Source: Prevotellaceae bacterium
GTDB taxonomy: Bacteria > Bacteroidota > Bacteroidia > Bacteroidales > Bacteroidaceae
NCBI GenBank assembly: GCA_905371275.1
Contig: CAJPLH010000156.1
Span: 1 to 5,062, forward strand
Length of the DNA: 5,062 nucleotides
Direction: 5' to 3'
The position numbers and the translations under genes were made by a program. Each line of letters begins with the position of its first letter. Positions within the stretch are counted from its first letter, which is position 1. Below are positions 1 through 5,026 of the stretch, in pieces. The notes under the pieces were generated by a model. The model made no database searches. It saw nothing but the letters and a program-made list of their open reading frames with translations, and was not told where the DNA came from.

Positions 1-1428
1 CGCCAAAAGTATTTGCGTCGGCCAGCGTCCGTTGCAGAGCGAGAAATTGTTGGTGATAATGGCAATGAGCCGTTCGCGGTTACTGTCGATGATGCGTGTA
101 GACACCACTCCAGCAGCGTTACACCCGAAGCCCATGCTCATCGTCAGAGCTTGTTTGCCGTGCGCGCCCGAACGTCTGAAAAGTTCATCGAGATTGAAAG
201 CCACGCGCGGTAGATAACCAAAGTCTTCTAGGAGGGTGAAAAGAGGGAAGAAAATTGCCATCGGCGGCAGCATCACCGACACCACCCAAGCCATGGAAAG
301 GTAGACACCATCCACCACAAAACCTGTGAGCCATTCTGGAGAACCGGCCATTTCAAACAGATGTCGCAAGAAGGGATGCCCCCAGCCCACAAAGAGTGTA
401 TCGAGCCATGAAGAAGGGTAGTTTGCTCCCACAATGGTGAGCCAAAACACCCCACTCAACAAGGCTATCATGATGGGGAAACCCCAAAAGCGATGGGTGA
501 GAATGCGGTCCAACTTCACGTCGAGTGGCAACTGTCCGCCTTCTCCGGGTTGAGACACCACCTCCGAACAAATGCGTTCTGCCTGGATGTAAATGTCTTC
601 CATCCACTGGTCGTGGAAGTTGTGACCAATTTGCAGGTGAATCTCCTCGGCAAGCTCAGTCAGTTGTGGAGTGGCAAACTGTTCTTGCACACTCGGATCG
701 TGCTCAATGAGTCGAAACGCAATCCACTCCGCATTGTTCAGATGAGGATGCTCCGCTTCAATAGCAGTGGTGAGTCGCGCCACCTTCTCCTTCGTTGCTT
801 GGGGAAGCGAGAAATTGCGATAAGGACGGCACACAAATTTTCCGTCCACCACCTCTTTGATGGCAAGAAGTAGTTCTGCCAAACCTTGACCCGAGCGAGC
901 CGAAGCTCCGACCACCGGAATACCCAGTCTGCGCGACAAAGCCTTGAGATTCAATTCTATTTTGTTGCGCCTTGCCTCGTCTATCAGATTCACGCAAAGC
1001 ACAGCGCGGTCAGTGATTTGGAGCACTTGGAGAATCATATTCATGTTGCGCTCCAGTCGGGTAGCATCCGCCACCATCACCGTCAAATCGGGTTGTCCGA
1101 AGAGAATGAAATCACGCGCAATCTCCTCGTCTTCCGAAGTGGAGGAGAGGGAATACGTACCCGGCAAATCGACAATGCGATAGGTTTCTCCTTCATAGTC
1201 GAAGAAACCTTCTGCCTTGCCCACTGTTTTACCCGGCCAGTTGCCCGTGTGTTGCTTCAATCCTGTGAGCGCGTTGAACACGGTGCTTTTGCCCGTGTTG
1301 GGATTTCCAGCAAGGGCTATCACATATTGTGCGTTCTCGTTCTGCGTTTCGCCTTTTCTCACCAACGTGTGGAGCGTGGCTTGCGGACAAACGGCACAAT
1401 GAGGGGGAAGTTCTTTATTTTTTTGCAT
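1..1428 (-). CDS. feoB: FeoB-family ferrous iron (or Mn2+) transporter, N-terminal part, cut by window edge
   Basis: This is an inner-membrane divalent metal importer with a cytoplasmic GTPase domain; 476 residues are visible and the C-terminal membrane half lies outside the window. Seen in the sequence: G1 GNPNTGKST (41-49), the GNWPGKTV switch I region (62-69), G3 DLPG (87-90), G4 NLID (147-150) and G5-like SAR (176-178). A helical guanine-dissociation-inhibitor-type region spans about 200-300. Membrane segments follow from about 313, including 367-400, and then the gate motif GFGCNAAGVVSTR (433-445) and LCNGRWP (464-470). E. coli-type FeoB has GCNVPA and ARLPVY at these two places, so this belongs to the GCNAAG/CNGRFP subtype that I recall from Firmicutes and Bacteroidetes. 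The N-terminus carries a CAVC pair (C11, C14) before the G domain. The ATG at 1428 is the only sensible start and has no clear Shine-Dalgarno sequence. It lies 90 bp downstream of a DtxR-FeoA regulator, in the same frame, probably in one operon. Fe(II) is the family default; Mn(II) is possible, because a Porphyromonas FeoB paralogue has been linked to manganese. Confidence 0.95.
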   Translation of the reverse strand, partial: MQKNKELPPHCAVCPQATLHTLVRKGETQNENAQYVIALAGNPNTGKSTVFNALTGLKQHTGNWPGKTVGKAEGFFDYEGETYRIVDLPGTYSLSSTSEDEEIARDFILFGQPDLTVMVADATRLERNMNMILQVLQITDRAVLCVNLIDEARRNKIELNLKALSRRLGIPVVGASARSGQGLAELLLAIKEVVDGKFVCRPYRNFSLPQATKEKVARLTTAIEAEHPHLNNAEWIAFRLIEHDPSVQEQFATPQLTELAEEIHLQIGHNFHDQWMEDIYIQAERICSEVVSQPGEGGQLPLDVKLDRILTHRFWGFPIMIALLSGVFWLTIVGANYPSSWLDTLFVGWGHPFLRHLFEMAGSPEWLTGFVVDGVYLSMAWVVSVMLPPMAIFFPLFTLLEDFGYLPRVAFNLDELFRRSGAHGKQALTMSMGFGCNAAGVVSTRIIDSNRERLIAIITNNFSLCNGRWPTQILLA

Positions 1429-1447
1429 CAGCGTTCTTGGTCGTTTT

Positions 1448-1522
1448 CTAGGTTTTCTAGAGGCTCTAGATGCCCTAGAACTTCTAGTTCTTCTAGATTT
1501 TCTAGTCTTCTGGTTCTTCTAG
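1448..1522. repeat. 9-bp-periodic CTAG(AA) repeat between the regulator gene and feoB
   Basis: CTAG occurs at 1448, 1457, 1466, 1475, 1484, 1493 and 1502, exactly nine bases apart. A degenerate unit follows near 1510, and a further CTAG at 1519-1522 overlaps the amber stop of the upstream gene. On the minus strand the unit reads CTAGAAnnn. CTAG is self-complementary and some neighbouring units form near-perfect inverted repeats, for example CTAGAAGTTCTAG (minus, 1496-1484) and CTAGAGCCTCTAG (minus, 1469-1457), so RNA or DNA could fold here. The period keeps two of the three minus frames open: one encodes Leu-Glu-X triplets, and the feoB frame encodes a Ser/Arg-rich stretch. The function is unknown: a slippage-generated spacer, an mRNA stability or coupling element, or a dispersed repeat are all possible. 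Confidence 0.85.
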
Positions 1523-2523
1523 TTAGGCACGGCGAGGATGTAGCGCGCTTGGTCTTGACGAAGCGCGATGGTTGTGCCGCGCACCACATAAGCCGTGGGA
1601 TTTGCCATCGGACTGTGCATCGCCACCGACACCCTACTGCCGCGCACAAAGCCCAAATCGAGTAGACGGCGGCGGAGTGCACCGCGACAAGCCGGAGAGA
1701 GTCCCACTATGCGCGCCTTTTCGTGTTGTTGAAGATGACACAGACGGAAGGTTTCAGCCGGCCATTCCGCATAAGCTTCCTCTTCGGTGAGTGGAAGCAA
1801 GTCTAGCGCGCCCAATGTCGAGGTAGGCAACTCAAACGTTTCGCCCTCATAGCAGAACGAAAATTTGCGCCCATTGATGCTCAACACGTGAATCACCGCA
1901 TCTTTTGCCAGTCCCGTTTGGAGAATGCGCTGAAAGATGTCAGCATCATCGTCTTCCACGTGAGCAACGCGCCAAAAAGTGTTGGGAAGTGGCGATTGTG
2001 CAGTGTGCAAAGCCGGTGCCATTTCCAAAGAGTCCGTTGGAATTGGGTCACCGTGCGGGTCATAGAGCGGATTGCCCAAGAGCGAAACATAGCGTTCTTG
2101 TTCATCTTTACTGATGTGGTGCTCCATGCGGTGTGCACGTTGGTGCCACTCTGTCGGATCATATCCCGAATGTTCCGCCAGATATTGTTCGTAAATGCGG
2201 TGCGCACGAATCAATTTCAGTCCGGCTTCTTTACCTTTCTCTGTGAGCACAAATTGTTCGCCCATAGTCAGCATACCAGCAAGTGCCAAACGTCCCACCG
2301 CAGCCGCCAGAGTCGTCTCGTTCATATTCAGACGACGCATCGCTTTGCCCATTTTCTCACGGGGCAAACTTCCACCAGCGTCGCAAATATACTTCAAAAT
2401 GTCTTCGCCTGCCACGGTGTGCAGATCTTCGTGCATTTTCCTCGAAGAACGCCCCATATTTTGGAGCAAACAATGCCACAAACGCCGGCATTTCGTCCAT
2501 ATTTTATGTAGTCGTGTTGCCAT
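1519..2523 (-). CDS. DtxR/MntR-family metal-dependent repressor fused to tandem FeoA/SH3-like domains
   Basis: This is a cytoplasmic metal-sensing transcription regulator of 334 residues. Domains in order: a basic N-terminal extension (1-29); a winged helix-turn-helix (about 35-95, with recognition-helix region 66-80 and wing 86-94); a DtxR-type dimerisation and metal-binding domain (about 100-163, ending DPHGDPIP at 155-162); an SH3/FeoA-like domain (about 183-243); and a second, clearer FeoA domain (about 257-334, with RRRLLDLGFVRG at 284-295). The metal ligands are spaced exactly as in DtxR: H108, E112, H127, H131, E134 and H135 match H79, E83, H98, C102, E105 and H106. C102 is replaced by His, and D41 aligns with DtxR M10 and MntR D8. 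Together these point to metal-activated repression, but Fe(II) versus Mn(II) cannot be settled. feoB follows in the same frame after one TAG and 30 codons, so the FeoA tail may act in transport as well as in sensing. M1 was chosen because a TAnnTTTG box lies just upstream; M23 (2457) and M30 (2436, preceded by GAGG at very short spacing) are alternatives, and M30 matches the DtxR N-terminus. Confidence 0.92.
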   Translation of the reverse strand: MATRLHKIWTKCRRLWHCLLQNMGRSSRKMHEDLHTVAGEDILKYICDAGGSLPREKMGKAMRRLNMNETTLAAAVGRLALAGMLTMGEQFVLTEKGKEAGLKLIRAHRIYEQYLAEHSGYDPTEWHQRAHRMEHHISKDEQERYVSLLGNPLYDPHGDPIPTDSLEMAPALHTAQSPLPNTFWRVAHVEDDDADIFQRILQTGLAKDAVIHVLSINGRKFSFCYEGETFELPTSTLGALDLLPLTEEEAYAEWPAETFRLCHLQQHEKARIVGLSPACRGALRRRLLDLGFVRGSRVSVAMHSPMANPTAYVVRGTTIALRQDQARYILAVPN

Positions 2524-2540
2524 ATTATTTCAGATATAGG

Positions 2541-2548
2541 CAAAGGTA
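2541..2548 (-). promoter_or_regulatory. Bacteroidetes-type -7 box for the regulator-feoB operon
   Basis: On the minus strand this reads TACCTTTG, a perfect match to TAnnTTTG. It ends 17 bases before the ATG at 2523. Transcription would begin about 5-7 bases downstream, giving a leader of only about 12 bases without a Shine-Dalgarno sequence, unless translation starts later at M23 or M30. No good -33 TTG is visible at the usual spacing, so activation or a weak promoter is possible. Confidence 0.6.
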
Positions 2549-2550
2549 CA

Positions 2551-2603
2551 ATAAAATTCTTATCTTATCGCCGTAACTCCTTATAAAATTTATCTATAAC
2601 TCC
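2551..2603. promoter_or_regulatory. Imperfect direct duplication upstream of the regulator promoter, candidate operator
   Basis: On the plus strand, ATAAAATT, then TTATC, then TAACTCC occur twice in the same order. Copy one has ATAAAATT at 2551-2558, TTATC at 2565-2569 and TAACTCC at 2574-2580. Copy two is tighter: ATAAAATT at 2583-2590, TTATC at 2590-2594 and TAACTCC at 2597-2603. The pair sits directly upstream of the TAnnTTTG box, where an autoregulator or activator would bind. It does not resemble the classical DtxR or MntR palindromes, so the binding protein is not identified. Confidence 0.4.
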
Positions 2604-2683
2604 ATAGCCAAGCCTTCTTTTCATTGCTTCTTTGCTTCCTTACTCCCTTTTTATCGCTAAATCTTTGGGAACTTCTGAAAAAT

Positions 2684-2699
2684 GACGTAAATTTACGTC
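2684..2699. promoter_or_regulatory. Perfect 16-bp palindrome, candidate transcription-factor site
   Basis: GACGTAAATTTACGTC is identical to its reverse complement over all 16 bases. It lies in the divergent intergenic region, 160 bases upstream of the regulator start and 120 bases upstream of the ndk start. Two 8-bp arms without a spacer suit a dimeric DNA-binding protein and would not fold well as RNA. It does not match the DtxR-box consensus. It could control either gene, or be a common chromosomal motif of this lineage. Confidence 0.5.
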
Positions 2700-2731
2700 C
2701 AAATTCATCGCTCCGCTTTTTCACTTGTCTA

Positions 2732-2770
2732 GCCTTGTGAGGCGCTCGCGCCAAGGCAGTACAGTCTGCC
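2732..2770 (+). other. Two overlapping, mutually exclusive hairpins upstream of ndk
   Basis: Hairpin one pairs GCCTT (2732-2736) with AAGGC (2753-2757) and GGCG (2741-2744) with CGCC (2749-2752) around a CTCG loop, with GTGA bulged on the 5' side. Hairpin two pairs GGCAG (2755-2759) with CTGCC (2766-2770) around a six-base loop. They share bases 2755-2757, so both cannot form at once. No U-run follows, so neither is a normal intrinsic terminator. If the ndk transcript starts upstream, this would be a switching leader. The ndk promoter is not clear: TAGCCTTG at 2730-2737 is one mismatch from TAnnTTTG and would start transcription inside hairpin one. Confidence 0.4.
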
Positions 2771-2819
2771 GGCCACAACTTTACCGATGAATCCCCCTTA
2801 CCCTCAAACAAATAGCAAT

Positions 2820-3287
2820 ATGGCACTCGAAAAAACATTAGTTCTCCTCAAACCCTGCACCGTGCAGCGCGCCTTAATGGGCGAAATCCTTTCACGTTTT
2901 GAGAAAAAAGGCTTGCGCGTGTGTGGTCTCAAAATGATGCAACTCACCGACAAGGTGCTCTCCGAACACTATGCTCACCTCGCTGGCAAAGAATTTTTCC
3001 AGCGCGTCAAAGATAGTATGATGGTCACCCCTGTTGTAGCCATTGCCCTCGAAGGTGTTGGCGCAGTTGAAGCTGTGCGCACCATCACAGGCCCCACCAC
3101 CGGACGCAAAGCCCCTGCCGGTACCATTCGTGGCGATTACAGTATGTCGTTCCAAGAAAACATTGTGCACGCCAGCGACAGTCTCGAAACGGCAGCCGTC
3201 GAACTCAAACGTTTCTTCCGCGATGAAGAGATTTTTGAATATCGCCCTGCCACCTTCGACTTCCTCTACGCTAACGATGAGTTTTAG
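2820..3287 (+). CDS. ndk: Nucleoside diphosphate kinase
   Basis: This cytoplasmic enzyme moves the gamma-phosphate of ATP to other nucleoside diphosphates through a phosphohistidine and so balances NTP and dNTP pools. The 155-residue product is near full family length. Seen: K11 in the N-terminal LLKPCTVQR strand, RVKDSM in the nucleotide-binding helix region, the GPTTGRKAPAGTIRGDYS substrate loop, and the active-site histidine H117 in NIVHASDS. The C-terminal FDFLYANDEF looks typical of Bacteroidetes enzymes, as does Cys in place of the common KPDA Asp near the N-terminus. The start at 2820 was preferred over the upstream in-frame ATG at 2787, because MALEKTLVLLK aligns with the normal start of the family and the extra 11 residues (MNPPYPQTNSN) look like leader. 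The gene is divergent from the regulator, appears to be monocistronic, and is followed at once by a strong terminator. Confidence 0.97.
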   Translation: MALEKTLVLLKPCTVQRALMGEILSRFEKKGLRVCGLKMMQLTDKVLSEHYAHLAGKEFFQRVKDSMMVTPVVAIALEGVGAVEAVRTITGPTTGRKAPAGTIRGDYSMSFQENIVHASDSLETAAVELKRFFRDEEIFEYRPATFDFLYANDEF

Positions 3288-3307
3288 GTTTCCATCTGCT
3301 CTATATT

Positions 3308-3353
3308 AAAAACAACGTCCGCACCAGAGTTTACTCTGATGCGGACGTTTTTT
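3308..3353. terminator. Bidirectional intrinsic terminator between ndk and phoA
   Basis: AACGTCCGCA (3314-3323) pairs perfectly with TGCGGACGTT (3340-3349). After one C/A mismatch the stem continues with CAGAG (3325-3329) and CTCTG (3334-3338) around a four-base TTTA loop. A run of six T (3348-3353) follows on the plus strand, serving ndk. Five A at 3308-3312 give a T-run on the minus strand, so transcripts from the convergent phosphatase gene would also stop here. Confidence 0.95.
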
Positions 3354-3382
3354 GGGGCTTTATGCAATCAATAGGAGGGGTT

Positions 3383-3492
3383 TAATAAAGGGATAAAATG
3401 CAAGGCATTGAGATGGAGGCTGAAGGGAGCGTACTTGAAGTACGTGACCAAAGCTGAATATCGAAAATAACGCAGCAGTTTGCCCTTTATTA
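3383..3492. mobile_element. 110-bp MITE-like element with terminal inverted repeats
   Basis: TAATAAAGGG (3383-3392) and CCCTTTATTA (3483-3492) are perfect 10-bp terminal inverted repeats. They extend imperfectly inward (ATAAAATGC against CAAACTGC), giving arms of about 18-19 bases. In the middle lies CGTACTT-G-AAGTACG (3430-3444), a 15-base near-perfect palindrome. There is no coding potential, and the element sits neatly between the terminator and the stop of phoA. The outermost TA at each end could be a target duplication of the IS630/Tc1 kind, or part of the repeats. A non-autonomous transposable repeat or a dispersed palindromic repeat is inferred; multiple copies cannot be shown from one window. 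Confidence 0.6.
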
Positions 3493-3504
3493 GACAGAAC
3501 CTTT

Positions 3505-4932
3505 TTATTTCAAATCTTCGGGCATAGGATACCCTGCCAAACGAGCGATGGTCTTAGGAATTTCCGTGTTGTCGATGCGACCGTGGAAAGCCTCTGCACC
3601 AGCACCAATGGCAAACACCGGCACATAGCCGTCTGTGTGTCCCAAAGTTGTCCAACCGATGTGGGCATTTTTGCTCACAATCTGTTTGGCAGCCGAAGAA
3701 AGTCCACTCTCCGAAGCATACAAACTTTGGAAACCCTTGTCTTTGCCTGAAATCAGGTTGTCGAAAGCATCGTGCAGCGTCTTTTCTTCATCAGCTGTGA
3801 GTTTGATGCTTTTGCCAAAACCGAAATACTCTTGCAAATCGCGGCGCACAAAATCCCACGTAAACTTCTTACCCATACGTTTGCTCAGCTCCTTCAAACG
3901 TGTGGTGTAGAGATAACTGCTCATCCTCTGACTCGTCAGCGCAGGTAAATTCAAACTGTAGCCACCACTGCCCAAGGTGATACCGCCTGTTTCGTGGTCG
4001 GCCGTGATGATAATGAGCGTTTCTTCGGGGTGTTGGCGATAGAATTCGTAAGCCACGCGAACAGCTTCGTCAGCATCAATCACTTCGCGCACCATAGGCG
4101 CGGCATCGTTGTTGTGACAAGCCCAGTCTATCTTGCCGGCTTCAATCATGCAGAAAAACTTCTCAGGATTTTTCTTTTGCAAAAAAGCAATCGTGGCGCG
4201 CGTGATGTCGGCCAAAGTCAAATCGCCCTTTTTGCGGTCGAGTGCATAAGGGATAGAGGCATTGTCGCGCGCATTGTTTTCCTTGTTTTGCAAGAGAATC
4301 ATACGGTCGGCTTTGCGATATTGTTTGGCAAATTCCTTGTATCCATTGGCAATGGTAAATCCCTTAGCGCGTGCTTGATCATACAAGTTGGCTTCTCCTT
4401 CGTGGAGAGGAGCTGGTTTCAAAAAATCGCTACCGGCGAAGAAATCAAAGTTAGATGCCACCAATTCACGCCCAATTTCTGCATACATCTTGCGGTGTTT
4501 CTGGTGCGCATAAAAACAAGCTGGGGTGGCGTGATCAACACTCACACTCGTGGCGATGCCCACGGCAGCTCCTGCTTCTTTCGCCCACACCGCCACCGAA
4601 GTCACGGGGGTGATGCTGTCGGTGAGCACCCCAATCGCGTTGTTGTACGTTTTGCGTCCTGTGGCGAGTGCTGTTCCGCCTGCTGCGGAGTCCGTGATAC
4701 CGTGGCTAGCACTCTGCGTGTTCACCAACGCCACGTGAGGGAATGAAGGAAATGTCAGGGGTTTGATGCCAATCGTTCCTTCGATGGCAGCCCCAAATGT
4801 TTCAGCCGCATTCACTTGGTTGACGCCCATACCGTCACCAATGAAATAAAACACATATTTGGGTGCATTTTGCGCCCAAGCACTCGCGCAAAACACCACG
4901 CCAAGTGCTAGGGAAAGGAGAGTTCTTTTCAT
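3505..4932 (-). CDS. phoA: Secreted alkaline phosphatase (PhoA family)
   Basis: This metal-dependent phosphomonoesterase is exported to the periplasm or cell surface and releases inorganic phosphate. The product has 475 residues, usual for the family. A Sec signal peptide occupies residues 1-20 (MKR, hydrophobic core, ASAWA then Q21), with no acceptable lipobox. Catalytic set with E. coli equivalents in brackets: D33 in GDGMG (D51), nucleophile S82 in TDSAAGGTALATG (S102), T136 (T155), E264, D269 and H273 in IEAGKIDWACH (E322, D327, H331), D312 and H313 in TADHETGG (D369, H370), and H432 in LGHTDG (H412). H134 stands where E. coli has D153 and W270 where it has K328, a pairing I associate with high-activity bacterial enzymes such as the Vibrio type. 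The start at 4932 was chosen over the in-frame ATG at 4986, because it begins exactly at the signal peptide and the promoter box lies between the two. The gene is convergent with ndk and appears to be monocistronic. Phosphate-starvation control is plausible but no recognised operator was seen. Confidence 0.96.
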   Translation of the reverse strand: MKRTLLSLALGVVFCASAWAQNAPKYVFYFIGDGMGVNQVNAAETFGAAIEGTIGIKPLTFPSFPHVALVNTQSASHGITDSAAGGTALATGRKTYNNAIGVLTDSITPVTSVAVWAKEAGAAVGIATSVSVDHATPACFYAHQKHRKMYAEIGRELVASNFDFFAGSDFLKPAPLHEGEANLYDQARAKGFTIANGYKEFAKQYRKADRMILLQNKENNARDNASIPYALDRKKGDLTLADITRATIAFLQKKNPEKFFCMIEAGKIDWACHNNDAAPMVREVIDADEAVRVAYEFYRQHPEETLIIITADHETGGITLGSGGYSLNLPALTSQRMSSYLYTTRLKELSKRMGKKFTWDFVRRDLQEYFGFGKSIKLTADEEKTLHDAFDNLISGKDKGFQSLYASESGLSSAAKQIVSKNAHIGWTTLGHTDGYVPVFAIGAGAEAFHGRIDNTEIPKTIARLAGYPMPEDLK

Positions 4933-4964
4933 ATCAGAATCTATGTTTGTGAAGTCCGTAAGGG

Positions 4965-4972
4965 CAAAGTTA
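4965..4972 (-). promoter_or_regulatory. Bacteroidetes-type -7 box for phoA
   Basis: On the minus strand this reads TAACTTTG, a perfect TAnnTTTG match. TTTG about 24 bases upstream could serve as the -33 element, slightly beyond the usual spacing. Transcription would begin near 4958-4960, leaving a leader of about 26-28 bases before the ATG at 4932 and excluding the upstream in-frame ATG at 4986 from the transcript. Confidence 0.65.
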
Positions 4973-5026
4973 CCATTTTTAGCCAAACCGACGAAACAAA
5001 CAAGCCATTTTGTGTGTAGGAATTTG

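Noticed and set aside
1448..1522. CRISPR array
   Set aside because: The unit is only nine bases with no unique spacers of 25-40 bases and no cas genes.
886..1665. Plus-strand frame of 259 codons opposite feoB and the regulator
   Set aside because: It lies antisense to two well-supported genes and has no recognisable domain; it is a shadow.
1428..1682. Minus-strand 84-codon frame ending in Leu-Glu-X repeats (LEN LEE LEV)
   Set aside because: It overlaps the FeoA domain coding region in another frame and its repeat is just the 9-bp CTAG array translated; no independent start signal or family likeness.
1888..2511. Plus-strand frame of 207 codons opposite the regulator gene
   Set aside because: Antisense to the DtxR-FeoA gene, no domain and odd residue composition; it is a shadow.
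2787..2819. Longer ndk start giving 11 extra residues
   Set aside because: The family begins at the MALEKTLV strand; the extra residues are Pro/Asn-rich and match no NDK N-terminus that I know.
3994..4746. Plus-strand frame of 250 codons opposite phoA
   Set aside because: Antisense to a phosphatase gene with a full catalytic set; it is a shadow.
4861..4932. Lipoprotein signal on the phosphatase (Cys15)
   Set aside because: The residues before Cys (VVF) do not fit a lipobox, while an ordinary AxA cleavage site follows.
4933..4986. Upstream in-frame ATG for phoA
   Set aside because: It would bury the signal peptide behind 18 residues and lies upstream of the TAnnTTTG promoter box.
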